A program made the translations under genes and the position numbers. Positions 10,626 to 20,423 of a stretch of 64,000 nucleotides of DNA are shown here, piece by piece. The stretch's first letter is position 1. The number at the start of each line of letters is the position of its first letter. Location: the NCBI GenBank assembly GCA_977006965.1, contig OZ345352.1:4402001-4466000 (forward strand), read 5' to 3'. The notes under the pieces are model-generated. The model ran no database searches and had not been told where the DNA came from. It saw only the letters and a list, made by a program, of their open reading frames with translations. The DNA comes from Phymatolithon calcareum (lineage: Eukaryota; Rhodophyta; Florideophyceae; Hapalidiales).

Positions 10626-11090
10626 ATGTCGGATCAGAACGAAACCGATCAACACCATACTGGAAATGGAGCTGGAAGCGCATGGAGCGTCTTTGCACCC
10701 ATAAGTCATCCAGTGTTGAAGAGCGTGGATCCCGTCAAAGTCTCAGCGTTTTTGCGAGCAAGGGAGCGCTATGAGAATGAAGTAGCTGAGAAAAAGAAGG
10801 AAATGCCTTCACTCTCAAAGGCAAGCTACAAGATTTCTGTAGATCAAGGGTTGTTACGTAACATGCATTTCTTAGGCGAGCTTGAGAGCGTGGCGCCGGG
10901 AAAAGAATTGGCAAGATTAACGGCAACCGATATCGAAAAATGGGTCAAGACCTTGGTGGTCCGAGAAGACTCGTCTTTTGACCCAGCTATTGTGGAAAGA
11001 GCTCTAAAAGGGCTGAAGGTGCAAATGAAGATCGCTAACCCTAAGGCAAGGATGCTAGAGTACTGTAACGATCTTTTTTTAACCGCCTAG
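10626..11090 (+). CDS. gag: Gag (first part), 154 aa, ending at a -1 frameshift site
   Basis: The Gag N-terminal region begins at ATG 10626, 72 bp after the 5' LTR, and has no other plausible start. It is rich in charged helical segments (SAFLRARERYENEVAEKKKE) with no further recognisable motif. The frame stops at TAG 11088-11090, but Gag-like sequence continues in the -1 frame (MLEYQESLESDLGEYVRVL). The slippery heptamer T TTT TTA lies in the zero frame at 11075-11081. A -1 slip there would join LEYCNDLFL to NRLDSVGYSAF and give one Gag-Pol chain. Confidence 0.8.
   Translation: MSDQNETDQHHTGNGAGSAWSVFAPISHPVLKSVDPVKVSAFLRARERYENEVAEKKKEMPSLSKASYKISVDQGLLRNMHFLGELESVAPGKELARLTATDIEKWVKTLVVREDSSFDPAIVERALKGLKVQMKIANPKARMLEYCNDLFLTA
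11075..11081 (+). promoter_or_regulatory. -1 ribosomal frameshift slippery site TTTTTTA
   Basis: The zero-frame codons CTT TTT TTA end in the classic X XXY YYZ heptamer, seven bases before the gag stop. The pol frame is -1 relative to gag and is open straight through the site. I did not establish a downstream pseudoknot. Confidence 0.65.
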
Positions 11091-14000
11091 ACTCTGTGGG
11101 CTACAGTGCGTTCAAAGACGACAACCCGAAGATGACGGTGAAATTAATACAGAAGCATCTGCATCCAAAGCACTTCAAAGCTACGATGCAAACAATGCTA
11201 GAGTATCAGGAGTCACTGGAATCTGACCTCGGAGAGTATGTGCGAGTACTATGCGAAGAGGCAGTTAAGTACGAGAAGTACATGCGATTGGGGAAGACAG
11301 AGAATGAAGAAAGCATCCCAACAAAAGGATCGAGGAGTGATTCAAATCCTGAAAAGAAGGCGCCACTCTGCTTAAATCCTATTTGTGCGAAAGAAGGAAA
11401 GCGTCATTATGTTACCGGAAAAACACCAAAATGTGACCGCACTGGCCCAGAGGAAGCCAAAAAGCTCATGAAAGCATATCGTGAGAAGAGAAAGGGCAAA
11501 GAAGGAGACGCACGCAAGGTCTCACAGCGTGAATCAGACAGTGCTCAAAATAGTACACTTATGAATGCTATGTTTGGGAAAATGGTCGAACGCGTATTGT
11601 GTGCAGACGGGGGCAGTGACATTAATCTCATGCCACTCGACCTATTTGCAGAGCTTCAGAAGAAGAAGGCTGTTATGGATGTGGAAGAATACAAGTTGCC
11701 TCGAAAATACAATATGGCACTCACGTCAGACAAGGAAGGGGAGGAAATATATTTTGAATGCGACAAGGAAGCTGTGTTGAATGTTGAATTGTACATTCGT
11801 CATGGTTGCTACTTGGAGTTGAGAAATATCAAGTGGTACATTGCGACTGACCATGTACCGGATCCGCTACTTGGACGGCCAGTTTTGGAGTCACTGGGCA
11901 TAAACACGAAAGAGTTGCTGGAGGCCGCCACGGGAAAGATCGGAAATTCAGTCGATATTGCCGAGCTCATGGGGCACCAGGACTATCCCGAGGGAAGTGT
12001 GGCTCGGATAATACAAGACGGGGTATTCCACAGTGATCGCAGAATGCCCAATGAAAAGTTCAATGGCGAAGACGAGTCGTGGTTGGAGCTCGGGAAAGAT
12101 AAGCCAGGAGACATCGACAGAGCTATTAACAAAGCTGTGCAGGATACAGTTGATAACGGCATCTCAGAAAGGGGACAGAAACGCCTTCGCGAGCTTCTCC
12201 ATGAGTACCGGGATATTTTACGCTTGCGATTGGGGAATGATCGGCATGCAGACGTGGAACCTATGAAGATAGAGCTCAAGGATAATGTACGGCCTGTTCG
12301 TGCCAAACCTAGACGTTGCACAACGGAAGGGAGAATATTCATGGAACGATATGTCGAGCGAGCGATTGAATATGGGTTCGGAAAAATCAACACTACTGCC
12401 AAATGGGTGGCCGCGCCGGTCTTGGTGAAGAAACCTGCGCCTGCGTTCTTCCGCCTCACTTTTGATTATCGAGCGATCAATGCTGCAACATTATCGGTGT
12501 CATGGCCAATGCCCCATTTGGACTCGGAATTGGCAGACCTGGCGGGAAGCAAACATTTCGCGACAATTGATTTCGTCAGCGGATACTGGCAGCTCCCTTT
12601 GGAGGAGAGCAGCCAAGAACTGTTACGCTTTATGACATCTAACAAAGTGGTGCAACCGACAAGGTGCACACAAGGGGCCAAGAACGCAGCGGCTAATTTT
12701 CAGTCGAAAATTGAACCCCTCTTTTCGACAATTCGGGACCAGCTCAAGGCGTGGCTCGATGATTTCATGCTGCATAACAAAACGGAAAATGGACTACTCG
12801 AAGGACTACGGACGTTTTTTAAGATATGTCGTCAGCGTCATCTCAAGATCGGTATAGCAAGGTCGCATCTGTACCTAAAACAAGTGCACTGGTGCGGAAG
12901 ACTGATCGATGGAGGAGGGGTTCAGTTTGACTCAAGGAATATCAGGGGACTACAGAAAATACACCTTCCTGTTACTGCGGGAGAGTTATGTGAGTACGTT
13001 CACTGCTTACAATGGATGTCTACCAGTATCCCAGACTTTCAGAACAGGATTGAGCCGTATCGAAAGGTACTAGAAGAGGCGTACAAGAAAAGCGGCTCCC
13101 GTACAAAGAGATCGGTTCAGAAGATCACGCTGGAAAGCTTGGGCTGGGGGAAAGAGCACAAGGCTCTCTTTCATGAGTTGCAGGAGCAGCTCCATAATAT
13201 TGTCAAACTGGCGCACAGGGATCCCACAATGGCCTTGTGTGTGTACACGGATGCTTCAGATGAATTCTGGGCCGGAGTGGTTACTCAATGCGAGAAAGAA
13301 GATCTTGACAAGCCAATCGAAGATCAGAGGCATTCACCTCTCGCGTTTCTGGGAGGTGCATTCACAGGATCGGAGGAGTGGTGGACTACGTTCGAGAAGG
13401 AGGCTTATGCCATTTACCAGGTGTTCAACAAAATGGATTATCTCCTGCTGGCAGAAAATGACACCCACGTATTTACGGATCATCGCAACCTATTGTTTGT
13501 ATTCAACCCTCTTGCTCTGGATTCAGCATTAGGCAGAAATGTTGTGCTCAAGGTCCAGAGATGGGGTTTATACCTATCCCGCTTCTCGTATGGGATAGAG
13601 CATGTGGAAGGAGAGCGAAATGTCATGCCGGATATTATGACGCGATGGTGGCGCGGCTACAGGGGAAAGCGCTTCGTAGTGAAGCGTGTGACACATCTGC
13701 TTCTAGAGCAGGATATTGTTGAATCTCCACTCTGCAAGGAATTTGAATGGCCTTCAATCGAAATGATCCACAGATCCCAGAGCGCATACAAAAAGGACGC
13801 GGGATTTAACTACAAGGTGGATGATGATGAGCTTGTAAGAATCAAGGGAAAGCTTTGGATTCCAGAAAGCGATGCAGAAATGCAGCTCAAAATCTTGGTC
13901 GTTGGACATTGCGGACCAGCGGGGCATAGAGCAAAGGAATCTACATGCAGCATCATCAAAGAGAACTACATATGGAAGACTATGGAAATGGACTGTAAGG

Positions 14001-15262
14001 AGTTTGTGAGGAGTTGCTTGCATTGTCTTACTGGAAAGACCGGACACAGAATCCCGAGGCCATTGTCAACCACTGTGCATGGCACTCGCCCCAATGAAGT
14101 CATACATTTTGATTTCCTATACAAGGGCCCGGGTGTTGAGGAGCACAAATATATACTCGTGATCCGAGACGATCTGTCATCGTATCTGTGGCTTTGTCCG
14201 GCACAAGCTGCAACGGCTGAGGTCGCGGCAACGGAGCTGGCTCGTTGGATACGGACATTCACCATCATGGAGATGTGGGTGAGCGATCAAGGGTCGCATT
14301 TCAAAAACGAAGTCATGAAAGAACTGGCCGAGGAACACCGTATTATGCATAACTTCACGGTTGCGTATTCCCCTTGGGTGAACGGTACAGTGGAGAGCTG
14401 TATGAAAACTGTTCAGGCAGCTTATCGCTGTTTACAATCGGAACTGAAACTGGGGCCCCAAGATTGGCCTACAGTAATCGGCATGATAATGACAGCTCTT
14501 AATGAAGCTCCACTCAAGCGACTGGGAAGTCGTGAGGATGGGACTTTTCGAACCCCTTTGGAGGTTATGACTGGAATCAAGCCGGCAAGGGCAATGCTGC
14601 ATTCAACAGCAATTGGAAAATCCAATGCCAAAGTGAGGAACCTAGAGAAAATCCGGGCAATGCAGATATTGGATATTGCTGGTTTGCAAAAGCAGTTTGA
14701 TGGACTGCACAAGGACGTGGCGGAGCGAGTCACTGAAAACCGTGCGAAAAACATCAAGTCGCATAACAAGAAAACGAACTTGGTAGTGCCTAAATTTGAA
14801 AAGGGTGATTTTGTCTTGGTAAGACGTGCGCAAGACAAAGGCCACAAGCAATCGTATCGATGGGTCGGACCGCGCCGAATTACCAAAGTCGTCAGTGAGC
14901 TGATCTATGAGGTAGAGCACATGTTAACTCAAAAAGTTGAGAAAGTACATGCGGCACGCTTACAGCTGTACCGAGCGGGAATGGACGGGGCAAAAGTATC
15001 CAAGGAACTCCTATCGCATACGGAGTGTAGTGAGGCCAAATACGAAATCGTGGACGAGGTACTCGACGTGGCAGGGAACGAAAAGGAAGGAATATTTGTT
15101 CAAGTTAAATGGTTGGGATTGCCGGATCGTAAAGATTGGACCTGGCACCCAATCAAAGCTATCCATGAAGATATTCCGGACAAGGTTGAGGAATTTTTGA
15201 GGACAACTAAGAAGAAGCGCGCTGTCAAGCAAGCTCGCGAACAGATTGGTCTGTCCCTGTAA
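11081..15262 (+). CDS. pol: Pol polyprotein: protease, RT, RNase H, integrase, chromodomain
   Basis: This is a 1388-codon frame (open from 11081 after a -1 slip; first GTG codon at 11096) that copies and integrates the element. In order, by residue from 11096: remaining Gag-like helix; a divergent zinc-knuckle-like cluster (CLNPIC...H...C, about 98-120); aspartic protease (ADGGSD about 170, LLGRPVLESLGI about 258); RT (LTFDYRAIN 454, TIDFVSGYWQLPL 489, catalytic WLDD 553 in place of the usual Y-x-DD); RNase H (VYTDAS 716, FTDHRN 792); integrase H2C2 zinc finger (about 937-977) and DDE (D 1004, D 1063, E 1099); GPY/F module (WVGPRRI 1256); and a C-terminal chromodomain (YEIVDEVLDV to DWTWHPI, 1316-1375). 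There are no internal stops, so it is potentially active. The chromodomain suggests targeting to methylated-histone chromatin, by analogy with chromoviruses. Confidence 0.95.
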   Translation, partial: NRLDSVGYSAFKDDNPKMTVKLIQKHLHPKHFKATMQTMLEYQESLESDLGEYVRVLCEEAVKYEKYMRLGKTENEESIPTKGSRSDSNPEKKAPLCLNPICAKEGKRHYVTGKTPKCDRTGPEEAKKLMKAYREKRKGKEGDARKVSQRESDSAQNSTLMNAMFGKMVERVLCADGGSDINLMPLDLFAELQKKKAVMDVEEYKLPRKYNMALTSDKEGEEIYFECDKEAVLNVELYIRHGCYLELRNIKWYIATDHVPDPLLGRPVLESLGINTKELLEAATGKIGNSVDIAELMGHQDYPEGSVARIIQDGVFHSDRRMPNEKFNGEDESWLELGKDKPGDIDRAINKAVQDTVDNGISERGQKRLRELLHEYRDILRLRLGNDRHADVEPMKIELKDNVRPVRAKPRRCTTEGRIFMERYVERAIEYGFGKINTTAKWVAAPVLVKKPAPAFFRLTFDYRAINAATLSVSWPMPHLDSELADLAGSKHFATIDFVSGYWQLPLEESSQELLRFMTSNKVVQPTRCTQGAKNAAANFQSKIEPLFSTIRDQLKAWLDDFMLHNKTENGLLEGLRTFFKICRQRHLKIGIARSHLYLKQVHWCGRLIDGGGVQFDSRNIRGLQKIHLPVTAGELCEYVHCLQWMSTSIPDFQNRIEPYRKVLEEAYKKSGSRTKRSVQKITLESLGWGKEHKALFHELQEQLHNIVKLAHRDPTMALCVYTDASDEFWAGVVTQCEKEDLDKPIEDQRHSPLAFLGGAFTGSEEWWTTFEKEAYAIYQVFNKMDYLLLAENDTHVFTDHRNLLFVFNPLALDSALGRNVVLKVQRWGLYLSRFSYGIEHVEGERNVMPDIMTRWWRGYRGKRFVVKRVTHLLLEQDIVESPLCKEFEWPSIEMIHRSQSAYKKDAGFNYKVDDDELVRIKGKLWIPESDAEMQLKILVVGHCGPAGHRAKESTCSIIKENYIWKTMEMDCKEFVRSCLHCLTGKTGHRIPRPLSTTVHGTRPNEVIHFDFLYKGPGVEEHKYILVIRDDLSSYLWLCPAQAATAEVAATELARWIRTFTIMEMWVSDQGSHFKNEVMKELAEEHRIMHNFTVAYSPWVNGTVESCMKTVQAAYRCLQSELKLGPQDWPTVIGMIMTALNEAPLKRLGSREDGTFRTPLEVMTGIKPARAMLHSTAIGKSNAKVRNLEKIRAMQILDIAGLQKQFDGLHKDVAERVTENRAKNIKSHNKKTNLVVPKFEKGDFVLVRRAQDKGHKQSYRWVGPRRITKVVSELIYEVEHMLTQKVEKVHAARLQLYRAGMDGAKVSKELLSHTECSEAKYEIVDEVLDVAGNEKEGIFVQVKWLGLPDRKDWTWHPIKAIHEDIPDKVEEFLRTTKKKRAVKQAREQIGLSL

Positions 15263-15292
15263 ATGCCTCTGCTAAGCAGAGCCATGGGGCAC

Positions 15293-15571
15293 TGTAGATA
15301 TGGGACGATACCAAGCGTTCGCCAAGCAAGGAGCAGAACGACACTTAAGAGGTAACCCATAATTACGGGGCATTTACTTACGCAATCAGGGCAAAAGACT
15401 GGATTGCGTGGATAAGGTAATTGATAGATTTAGGGTATTGTAAAAGGCTATAAAAGCCAGCCCTTCCAGCCTCTCATTGAGAGGGAGAGGCATCGGGCTT
15501 TTCAGAAGCATGTGTTGTGATTAAGGACTGTCTCCCCTCAATTCTTTTGCAGGGCTTTGTGGGCGTCTAAA
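15293..15571 (+). repeat. 3' LTR
   Basis: It is the same 279 bp as 10276-10554. It is preceded by a purine-rich stretch ending ATGGGGCAC at 15284-15292, the likely plus-strand primer site. ACTC follows at 15572-15575. Confidence 0.93.
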
Positions 15572-16282
15572 ACTCCATTCCGGAGATTATCACAAACGAG
15601 CCCTTCAAAATGTTTGCAGACGACGTGAAATTGTCCGCAAAATCCGTGGAAGGCCTCCAAAGTATCCTGGATCTAGCCTCGGAGTGGGCACAGAGAATGG
15701 TACGGTGTGGAACACCGTGAAAATCGTAATTCTTTGGACCAAGGACACGGCAGGTCATAGCTTCCGGTTCTCGGGCCGGCGGCTAAAGACTCTCCGCGAG
15801 GTAAAATACCTCGAGGTAACATTAACGGAACAGGGAGTTTCAGACACCAAACGGACAGACAGGATCAAGAAATCCAAAACTGCGCTTGGGTATCTTCGAC
15901 GGCTGGGCGTGTTTACTAATGTTGTCCACCCCGCGAGGGCGATTAGGCTGTACAAATCTGCAATACTTAAATTTCAAAAACTGAAACACAGGCAACTGAA
16001 GGTTCAGTACCCCTTTGGAAGATTTCCCGAAGTGTCTACCACACTGATGGCTGATAGATTCGGAAACAAAGTCAGAGAGCACATAGAGACCCTGGATCGC
16101 AACTTGTCAGCCTGTGAACTCAAGGAAGAAGACAGAGCGGCAACTGAGAAGGCTCTAGATGACATTTTGCTCTTCAGCAAGAGCATCATCGAGAGTATGA
16201 AGAATGAAGAAGACCCGTACTGAAAGAAGAATGGACGCCTCGAAAATTGCTACGAATAGCTATCAAAAACAGATAGAATATC
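15572..16282 (+). mobile_element. LINE family 1 RT, right half of the interrupted copy
   Basis: The frame continues from 10275 as NSIPEIITNEPFKMFADDVKL; the catalytic FADD is at about 15610. It then runs as SVEGLQSILDLASEWAQ, a frame change, and a 179-codon frame (15684-16223) with KYLEVTLTEQGVSDTKRTDR and LGYLRRLGVF. After YKSAIL the sequence jumps straight to KFQKLKHRQL, so the central segment of about 400 bp (QPRWEYAMHLTPW to RKRKIPYDK) present in relatives is deleted. It ends EDPY-stop plus a short UTR. Confidence 0.8.
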
Positions 16283-16980
16283 AATGAAGTGCCCGAAAGA
16301 AGAAACAACCATGAATGGCAGAACACGAGGAAAGATATCGCCGCGATGGAGACCAGAGAGCCTTTAGGTGAAGCTGTAAAGCATATCTAAGCAAACCAAT
16401 CTTCGCAAACACTTCGATCGAAATTTCTGGAAATGGAAGGAGACCGCCTAGAATCGAAGCGGAAAAGGAAGATACCATTCTACAAGACAAGAGAATTGCC
16501 AGCAATTCTCAAGTTCCCCAAGGTGAAGCACAGGCAACTCACGCTGCAGTATACCTGTGGAAGATTCCCACAGGTGTCAACAACAAGTATGACTGAAGAA
16601 TTCGGCACTAGAGCCAGAGAGCATATGGTGACCCTTGAACGCACGCTAACAGGGTACGAACTCGAAGGAGAAAAACGACTGGAAACAGAAAAGGCGCTAG
16701 ATGAGCTCTTACTATTTAGCAAGACACTCATAGAACGCATGGAGAACGAAGAAGGCCTGTATTAACCCGCAGAATGCAAGGCAAAAAGTGGTCGAGTCCA
16801 AGCACCAACAATCGCGTAGAGGACTGAGATAGAACTACTTTGAGTCCTGAGTTTTCCCGTCCGCCATTCTTGTGGACGTTTCGTGAGCTGCACAAAGGTA
16901 GGTAGCATCAGAGGAAGCCTTGCCCATATCTACGGAAGTCTGTGGGGCTTTCAAATAAACTTGAAAGCAAAAAAAGTAGC
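16283..16980 (+). mobile_element. LINE family 1 C-terminal fragment with 3' UTR
   Basis: This is a near-identical relative of 1235-1926. It starts in NEVPERRNNHEWQNTRKD and runs to ENEEGLY-stop at 16765, then a UTR ending in GGGGCTTTCAAATAAAC and A7. An in-frame TAA at about 16388-16390 replaces the CAA found at 1338-1340 in the sister copy, a C-to-T change. It abuts the previous LINE end, so it is a 5'-truncated insertion downstream of it. Confidence 0.85.
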
Positions 16981-17040
16981 CGAAGTTGACGGCCCATTGA
17001 AGTTTGCCATCATCAAAGGTTGCTGACATCGCTCAACGCT

Positions 17041-17225
17041 TCGCACCCTTCCTTCTTTTTCCTTTCCTCATCATTCATCTCACGCGCCATCAGGACGCCG
17101 ATTTCTATCACTTCCCTTTTCGTTCTCTTTTTTTCTTGTTTTCTCCTCTCTCTCTTTTCTTTCCTCACTTCAGTCATTCATTTTTTTGTCTCTCCCGCAC
17201 TTTTTCTCTTCTCCGGTCTTCTCTG
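17041..17225 (+). other. pyrimidine-rich tract
   Basis: A strongly C/T-biased plus strand (for example TTCTCCTCTCTCTCTTTTC) with few purines. Such tracts are common upstream of fungal transcription starts. An ATGGTCCAGAAAGTAAGT at 17271 (start codon followed by a splice-donor-like GTAAGT) lies just downstream, but I could not follow an exon from it. Confidence 0.4.
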
Positions 17226-17259
17226 AGCAGCGTAGCGTCGGGTTCTTGTGAGCCTGGCG

Positions 17260-17553
17260 TTACAGCAAGAATGGTCCAGAAAGTAAGTTGTAAAAGGCCG
17301 GCGCACCACGATCAAATCCAAGTTGGTTACCAAGATTCTGCGCAGGTAGACCCAAACGATCGTCAGCATCCCCATCATCCATTGGCTCATTGTCGTTCCC
17401 TCCGCACATGCCGTCGCTCAAGAATATTGCGAGCCATTCCAGCTTCGCAACTTCATATCCATTAGCTCTCGCTCCGATATCTGCCGGTAGCTCATCGCAA
17501 CAACGCCTGAGTTTTCCGGAAAAGTTTTTGTAACTGCAGTGACCTGCCTCTTC
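17260..17553 (-). CDS. unrecognised exon-like frame
   Basis: On the minus strand, an open frame reads YKNFSGKLRRCCDELPADIG, then ARANGYEVAKLEWLAIFLSD, and ends NLLSGPFLL-stop. Composition is protein-like but no start codon lies inside. CAG acceptor-like sites near 17535-17545 could make it a last exon. A separate minus-strand frame with MDDLSQAAIRDIQQAGIS lies just upstream (17677 downward). No family was recognised. It could be the end of a host gene or of a DNA transposon. Confidence 0.3.
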   Translation of the reverse strand, partial: EEAGHCSYKNFSGKLRRCCDELPADIGARANGYEVAKLEWLAIFLSDGMCGGNDNEPMDDGDADDRLGLPAQNLGNQLGFDRGAPAFYNLLSGPFLL

Positions 17554-19139
17554 TTAACCTGGTTTCACCAACTTGTGAGGTGTATCGAAGGGTAAACCTC
17601 TTCCATACAAGCACAATTTCCTGAGAAATTCCTGCTTGCTGAATGTCCCTTATCGCAGCTTGGGATAGGTCATCCATTTTCGAACTGCAAGATACTACGA
17701 CCTGTGTACATTGCGGGATTATGTTTGCCGAACTCCTTCGTCACTGGTCTGCAGTTGATGGACATTTCCTGGCTTGCTTGCTATCTGAAGCCACAGGAGC
17801 GCTCACGGGACGAATACCTATAACGTCCTGATCGCGTCGTCAATACCGGTGCTCCTCTCAAGTGCATAGAGTGGAGGTGCTCCTCATGTGCGGACCGTAC
17901 TTGTGCCGGATTCGAGTTCCGTCTCGTTAGTGCTACTGTCCTTTCTCGTTCCTCGTCGCCGCAATATTTACCGGCCAGTAGTCTATACATTCTCCTTCGC
18001 TTACCGTGGGCCGTGTTAGTTTTGTAAGCTATCTGACCTCCTCATATGTGTGTCCGCTTTCCTGCCGAAGCTTATTCATCTTCAATCTATTGTGTTGTCT
18101 CTGTTTAGTACTTAGGCTCTTTGACCAACCTCAGAAGGGAGGGGATCGATCATCGACTGTCTACCATCAAGTATTAACGATAGACTATCGATATTGATCA
18201 ACGACCAAGTAAACCTCTTCATTCAACCCCACACATCTGAGCTGGCATTGTTGGACCGCGCATATCCGGCCATTCCCATGGCGGCCCATGGCTTGACCGG
18301 TTCTACAACTGGCATCTACGCCAACTTCTTCATCTCCTTGATCACTGTTGTTTTCACGACTGTTGCTTCTGCTATCTGAATTCTGCGATATTTTAGTCCT
18401 GCAAGATTGAAGAGCAGCACTCATAAGTAATTCTGCAACAAAGCGGTCTCGAGCATTCTCGTAGCTTACAGGATGATCCTGCGATGGTTCTCCACTGCAC
18501 CTTTTTTCCATATCGGCCAGCCATTCATGTAAATATAATTGCAACGAGAACAGTCGCCCACCGAAGCCAAATGAGTAAGAGGGGACAGATCAACCTGAGA
18601 TACATCAATACCTTCCACAATTCAGTCTCTTCCTGCTGGTGATATGTCAATTTCAGGAGTGTGCAGCATTTCTAATGCTCTACGGATTGCCCGTGACACC
18701 AAGTCAGAATTTTCACTTGGCAAACCCTCACATGATTCAAGGCGTTGGTTCTTACGACCTTCTGAAGAAAAAGTGCTAGCGCATGTGAACATTCCAGCTC
18801 CTTTGGCACTCTGCGTTCCTCATCAGACTCTGCATCGTTTGACAGCTTGCAGCTCCGAGTGTTTGAGCAATATTTGGCCTTTTGTCAACAATCTAAGTCG
18901 ATTGCGGAATGTACGGCCTTATCGCAAGTCAGGCATTTTTGAAACTTCTAGGATGACATTTGCAAGGTGTCAAAGCAGCTACTTTTTTATCAAACCTATT
19001 TTTTGATTACTTTTATCTTGGAAAATAAATGCCGATCGTTCTCAATTTCGCCGAATTTGGCGGACTTTAAGCCTTCTTTAAACAGGGTGAACAATTTTTT
19101 CCTTAACGCAAGACTCGCGCAGGTCAATACCCACAAGAT
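17554..19139 (-). other. minus-strand coding remnants of unknown identity
   Basis: Several minus-strand frames look coding-like but are broken: 18185-18544 (LHEWLADMEKRCSGEPSQD), a frame near 18630-18790 (LPSENSDLVSRAIRRALEML and TPEIDISPAGRD, then a TGA), and 17680-17830 (SDSKQARKCPSTADQ, stop, NIIPQCTQVVVSC). They run in the same direction over about 1.5 kb and could be exons or decay of one gene. I recognise no domain. About 18178-18230 also carries a piece of repeat family F. Confidence 0.3.
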
Positions 19140-19419
19140 GAGAATTTGAGTGGTACATTTTTTATATTTTTCAGCAAAAAATAGAGTTTATAGATTCAGA
19201 AAGTTCTTCTGGCGAAAGTTGTGTTCTCTCGCGAAGTTGATGTTAAACATGTGTAGCCAGTTATCTAGAAGAATGTTATTTCGTCTGATGGTCTACAGAT
19301 GCGTTCGTAACGTTTTTAAAAGTTTCTAAATTTTAAAAATTGAAGATTTTTATTTCTTTTTATTCTGATACAGAGCGGTACTCACCCTACGTAGACAATG
19401 GACCGGGATTTGAAGACTG

Positions 19420-20423
19420 CTATTTCCTAACTTCGTCAATCTCAGCGTATCCACTTGGGTACTCATGCCTTATATTGTCAAAAAATGGCAAGCGCAGCGC
19501 GTCGGCAGCCGAAATTCTCTTGTCACAATCTAGTTCAAGCATATTCCGCAGTAACTCAATAGCTGCGCTGTCAGGAGAAACTGCCCTGTGCCAGTGGACT
19601 AGAGATTTCGGGGTATAGTTTGGAAATCGCTCCCATCCGCCAAGTTTGTCCACGATCGGAAACGATAGGTTTTTCGGAGTGCCAAGAATGCGGAATATCG
19701 ATAACGTCACCTCTCTTGGGTCCTTGCCGTGGAACATAAGCCTTCCGGTTAGCATGGCAGAAAATACGCATCCAGTCGACCAGATATCAATTGCTGGGGT
19801 TGACATATTGGACTCCAAGAGCACCTCTGGTGCTAAGTACACGAGAGTCCCCGTTTGTCGCTTGAATTCCCGAACGGGAAGGGACAGAGAGCGGGAAAGT
19901 CCAAAGTCACCAATCTTCACAGTGCCGGTATCAAAGTGCACTAGCACGTTGTCGGGCTTAATATCGCGGTGCAAAATCTTGTGTCGGTGCATTTCGTGAA
20001 CACCGAGAAGAACTTGGTAAATGAAACGTTTGGAAGTTTCAAGGTCCATCCGAGTGCTAAGTCCGAATTTTTCGACCATGTAGTTAATCAAATCGCCATC
20101 TAAAAGCTCTTGTACTAGAAAATATTCCGTGTCTCCTTTTGCATCTGTTCCAGAAAAGAATTCTACAAGCCTAGTCATGGAAGTTAGTAGACATTAAAAA
20201 CAGGGAATAAGTAGAGCATATGGACTTACTTCACAATGTGGTTCGACTTCAATATGTTTAAGCATGATACCTCACGGAGAGTATATGCTGGCATTCCTGA
20301 ATCCTTCTGCCTTGGAAGCACCTTCTTGATTGCGTAAACGATTCCAGACTGATTGTGCCTCGCTTTAAAGACCTCCCCATAAGCTCCTTTGCCAAGAAAC
20401 TTGATAAACGTATAGTTCTCCAT
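19420..20423 (-). CDS. CDK-like serine/threonine kinase, two exons
   Basis: A CMGC kinase of 314 aa. Exon 1 is 20423-20230 and exon 2 is 20170-19420; the intron 20229-20171 (59 bp) has GTAAGT, TACTAAC and CTAG, and splices ...NHIVK to LVEFF. Seen: Gly loop GKGAYGEVF (11-19), K33, PAYTLRE at 45-51 exactly where CDK2 has PSTAIRE, HRDIKPDN (132-139), DFG (153-155), LAPE (177-180), DIWSTGCVF and CMGC-type LGTP. The T-loop is unusual: aligned on APE, the CDK-activating Thr is K168, and the CMGC arginine (YRAPE) is L177. A cyclin partner is likely from the helix, but T-loop phosphorylation cannot be conventional. It stops at TAG. A decayed relative of its C-terminus lies at 3275-3430. It is either a divergent CDK family or a lineage-specific duplicate. 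Confidence 0.88.

Larger units (their letters stand above)
10276..15571 (+). mobile_element. Ty3/gypsy LTR retrotransposon with chromodomain, young and apparently complete
   Basis: A 5296-bp element with two 279-bp LTRs that look identical base for base, a 4-bp target duplication, and gag and pol in overlapping frames. Gene order is gag, protease, RT, RNase H, integrase, chromodomain, which places it among chromoviruses. Identical LTRs mean it inserted very recently. No standard tRNA primer-binding site beginning TGG follows the 5' LTR, so the priming mode is unknown. It interrupts a LINE RT domain. Confidence 0.95.

Noticed and set aside
17271-17290. ATGGTCCAGAAAGTAAGT after the pyrimidine tract as the first exon of a plus-strand gene
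   Set aside because: It looks like a start codon plus splice donor, but no downstream exon could be found and the opposite strand has the better coding frame.
19369-19422. Readthrough extension of the kinase past TAG
   Set aside because: The kinase fold is already complete and the extension hits another TAG and then TAA within about 20 codons.
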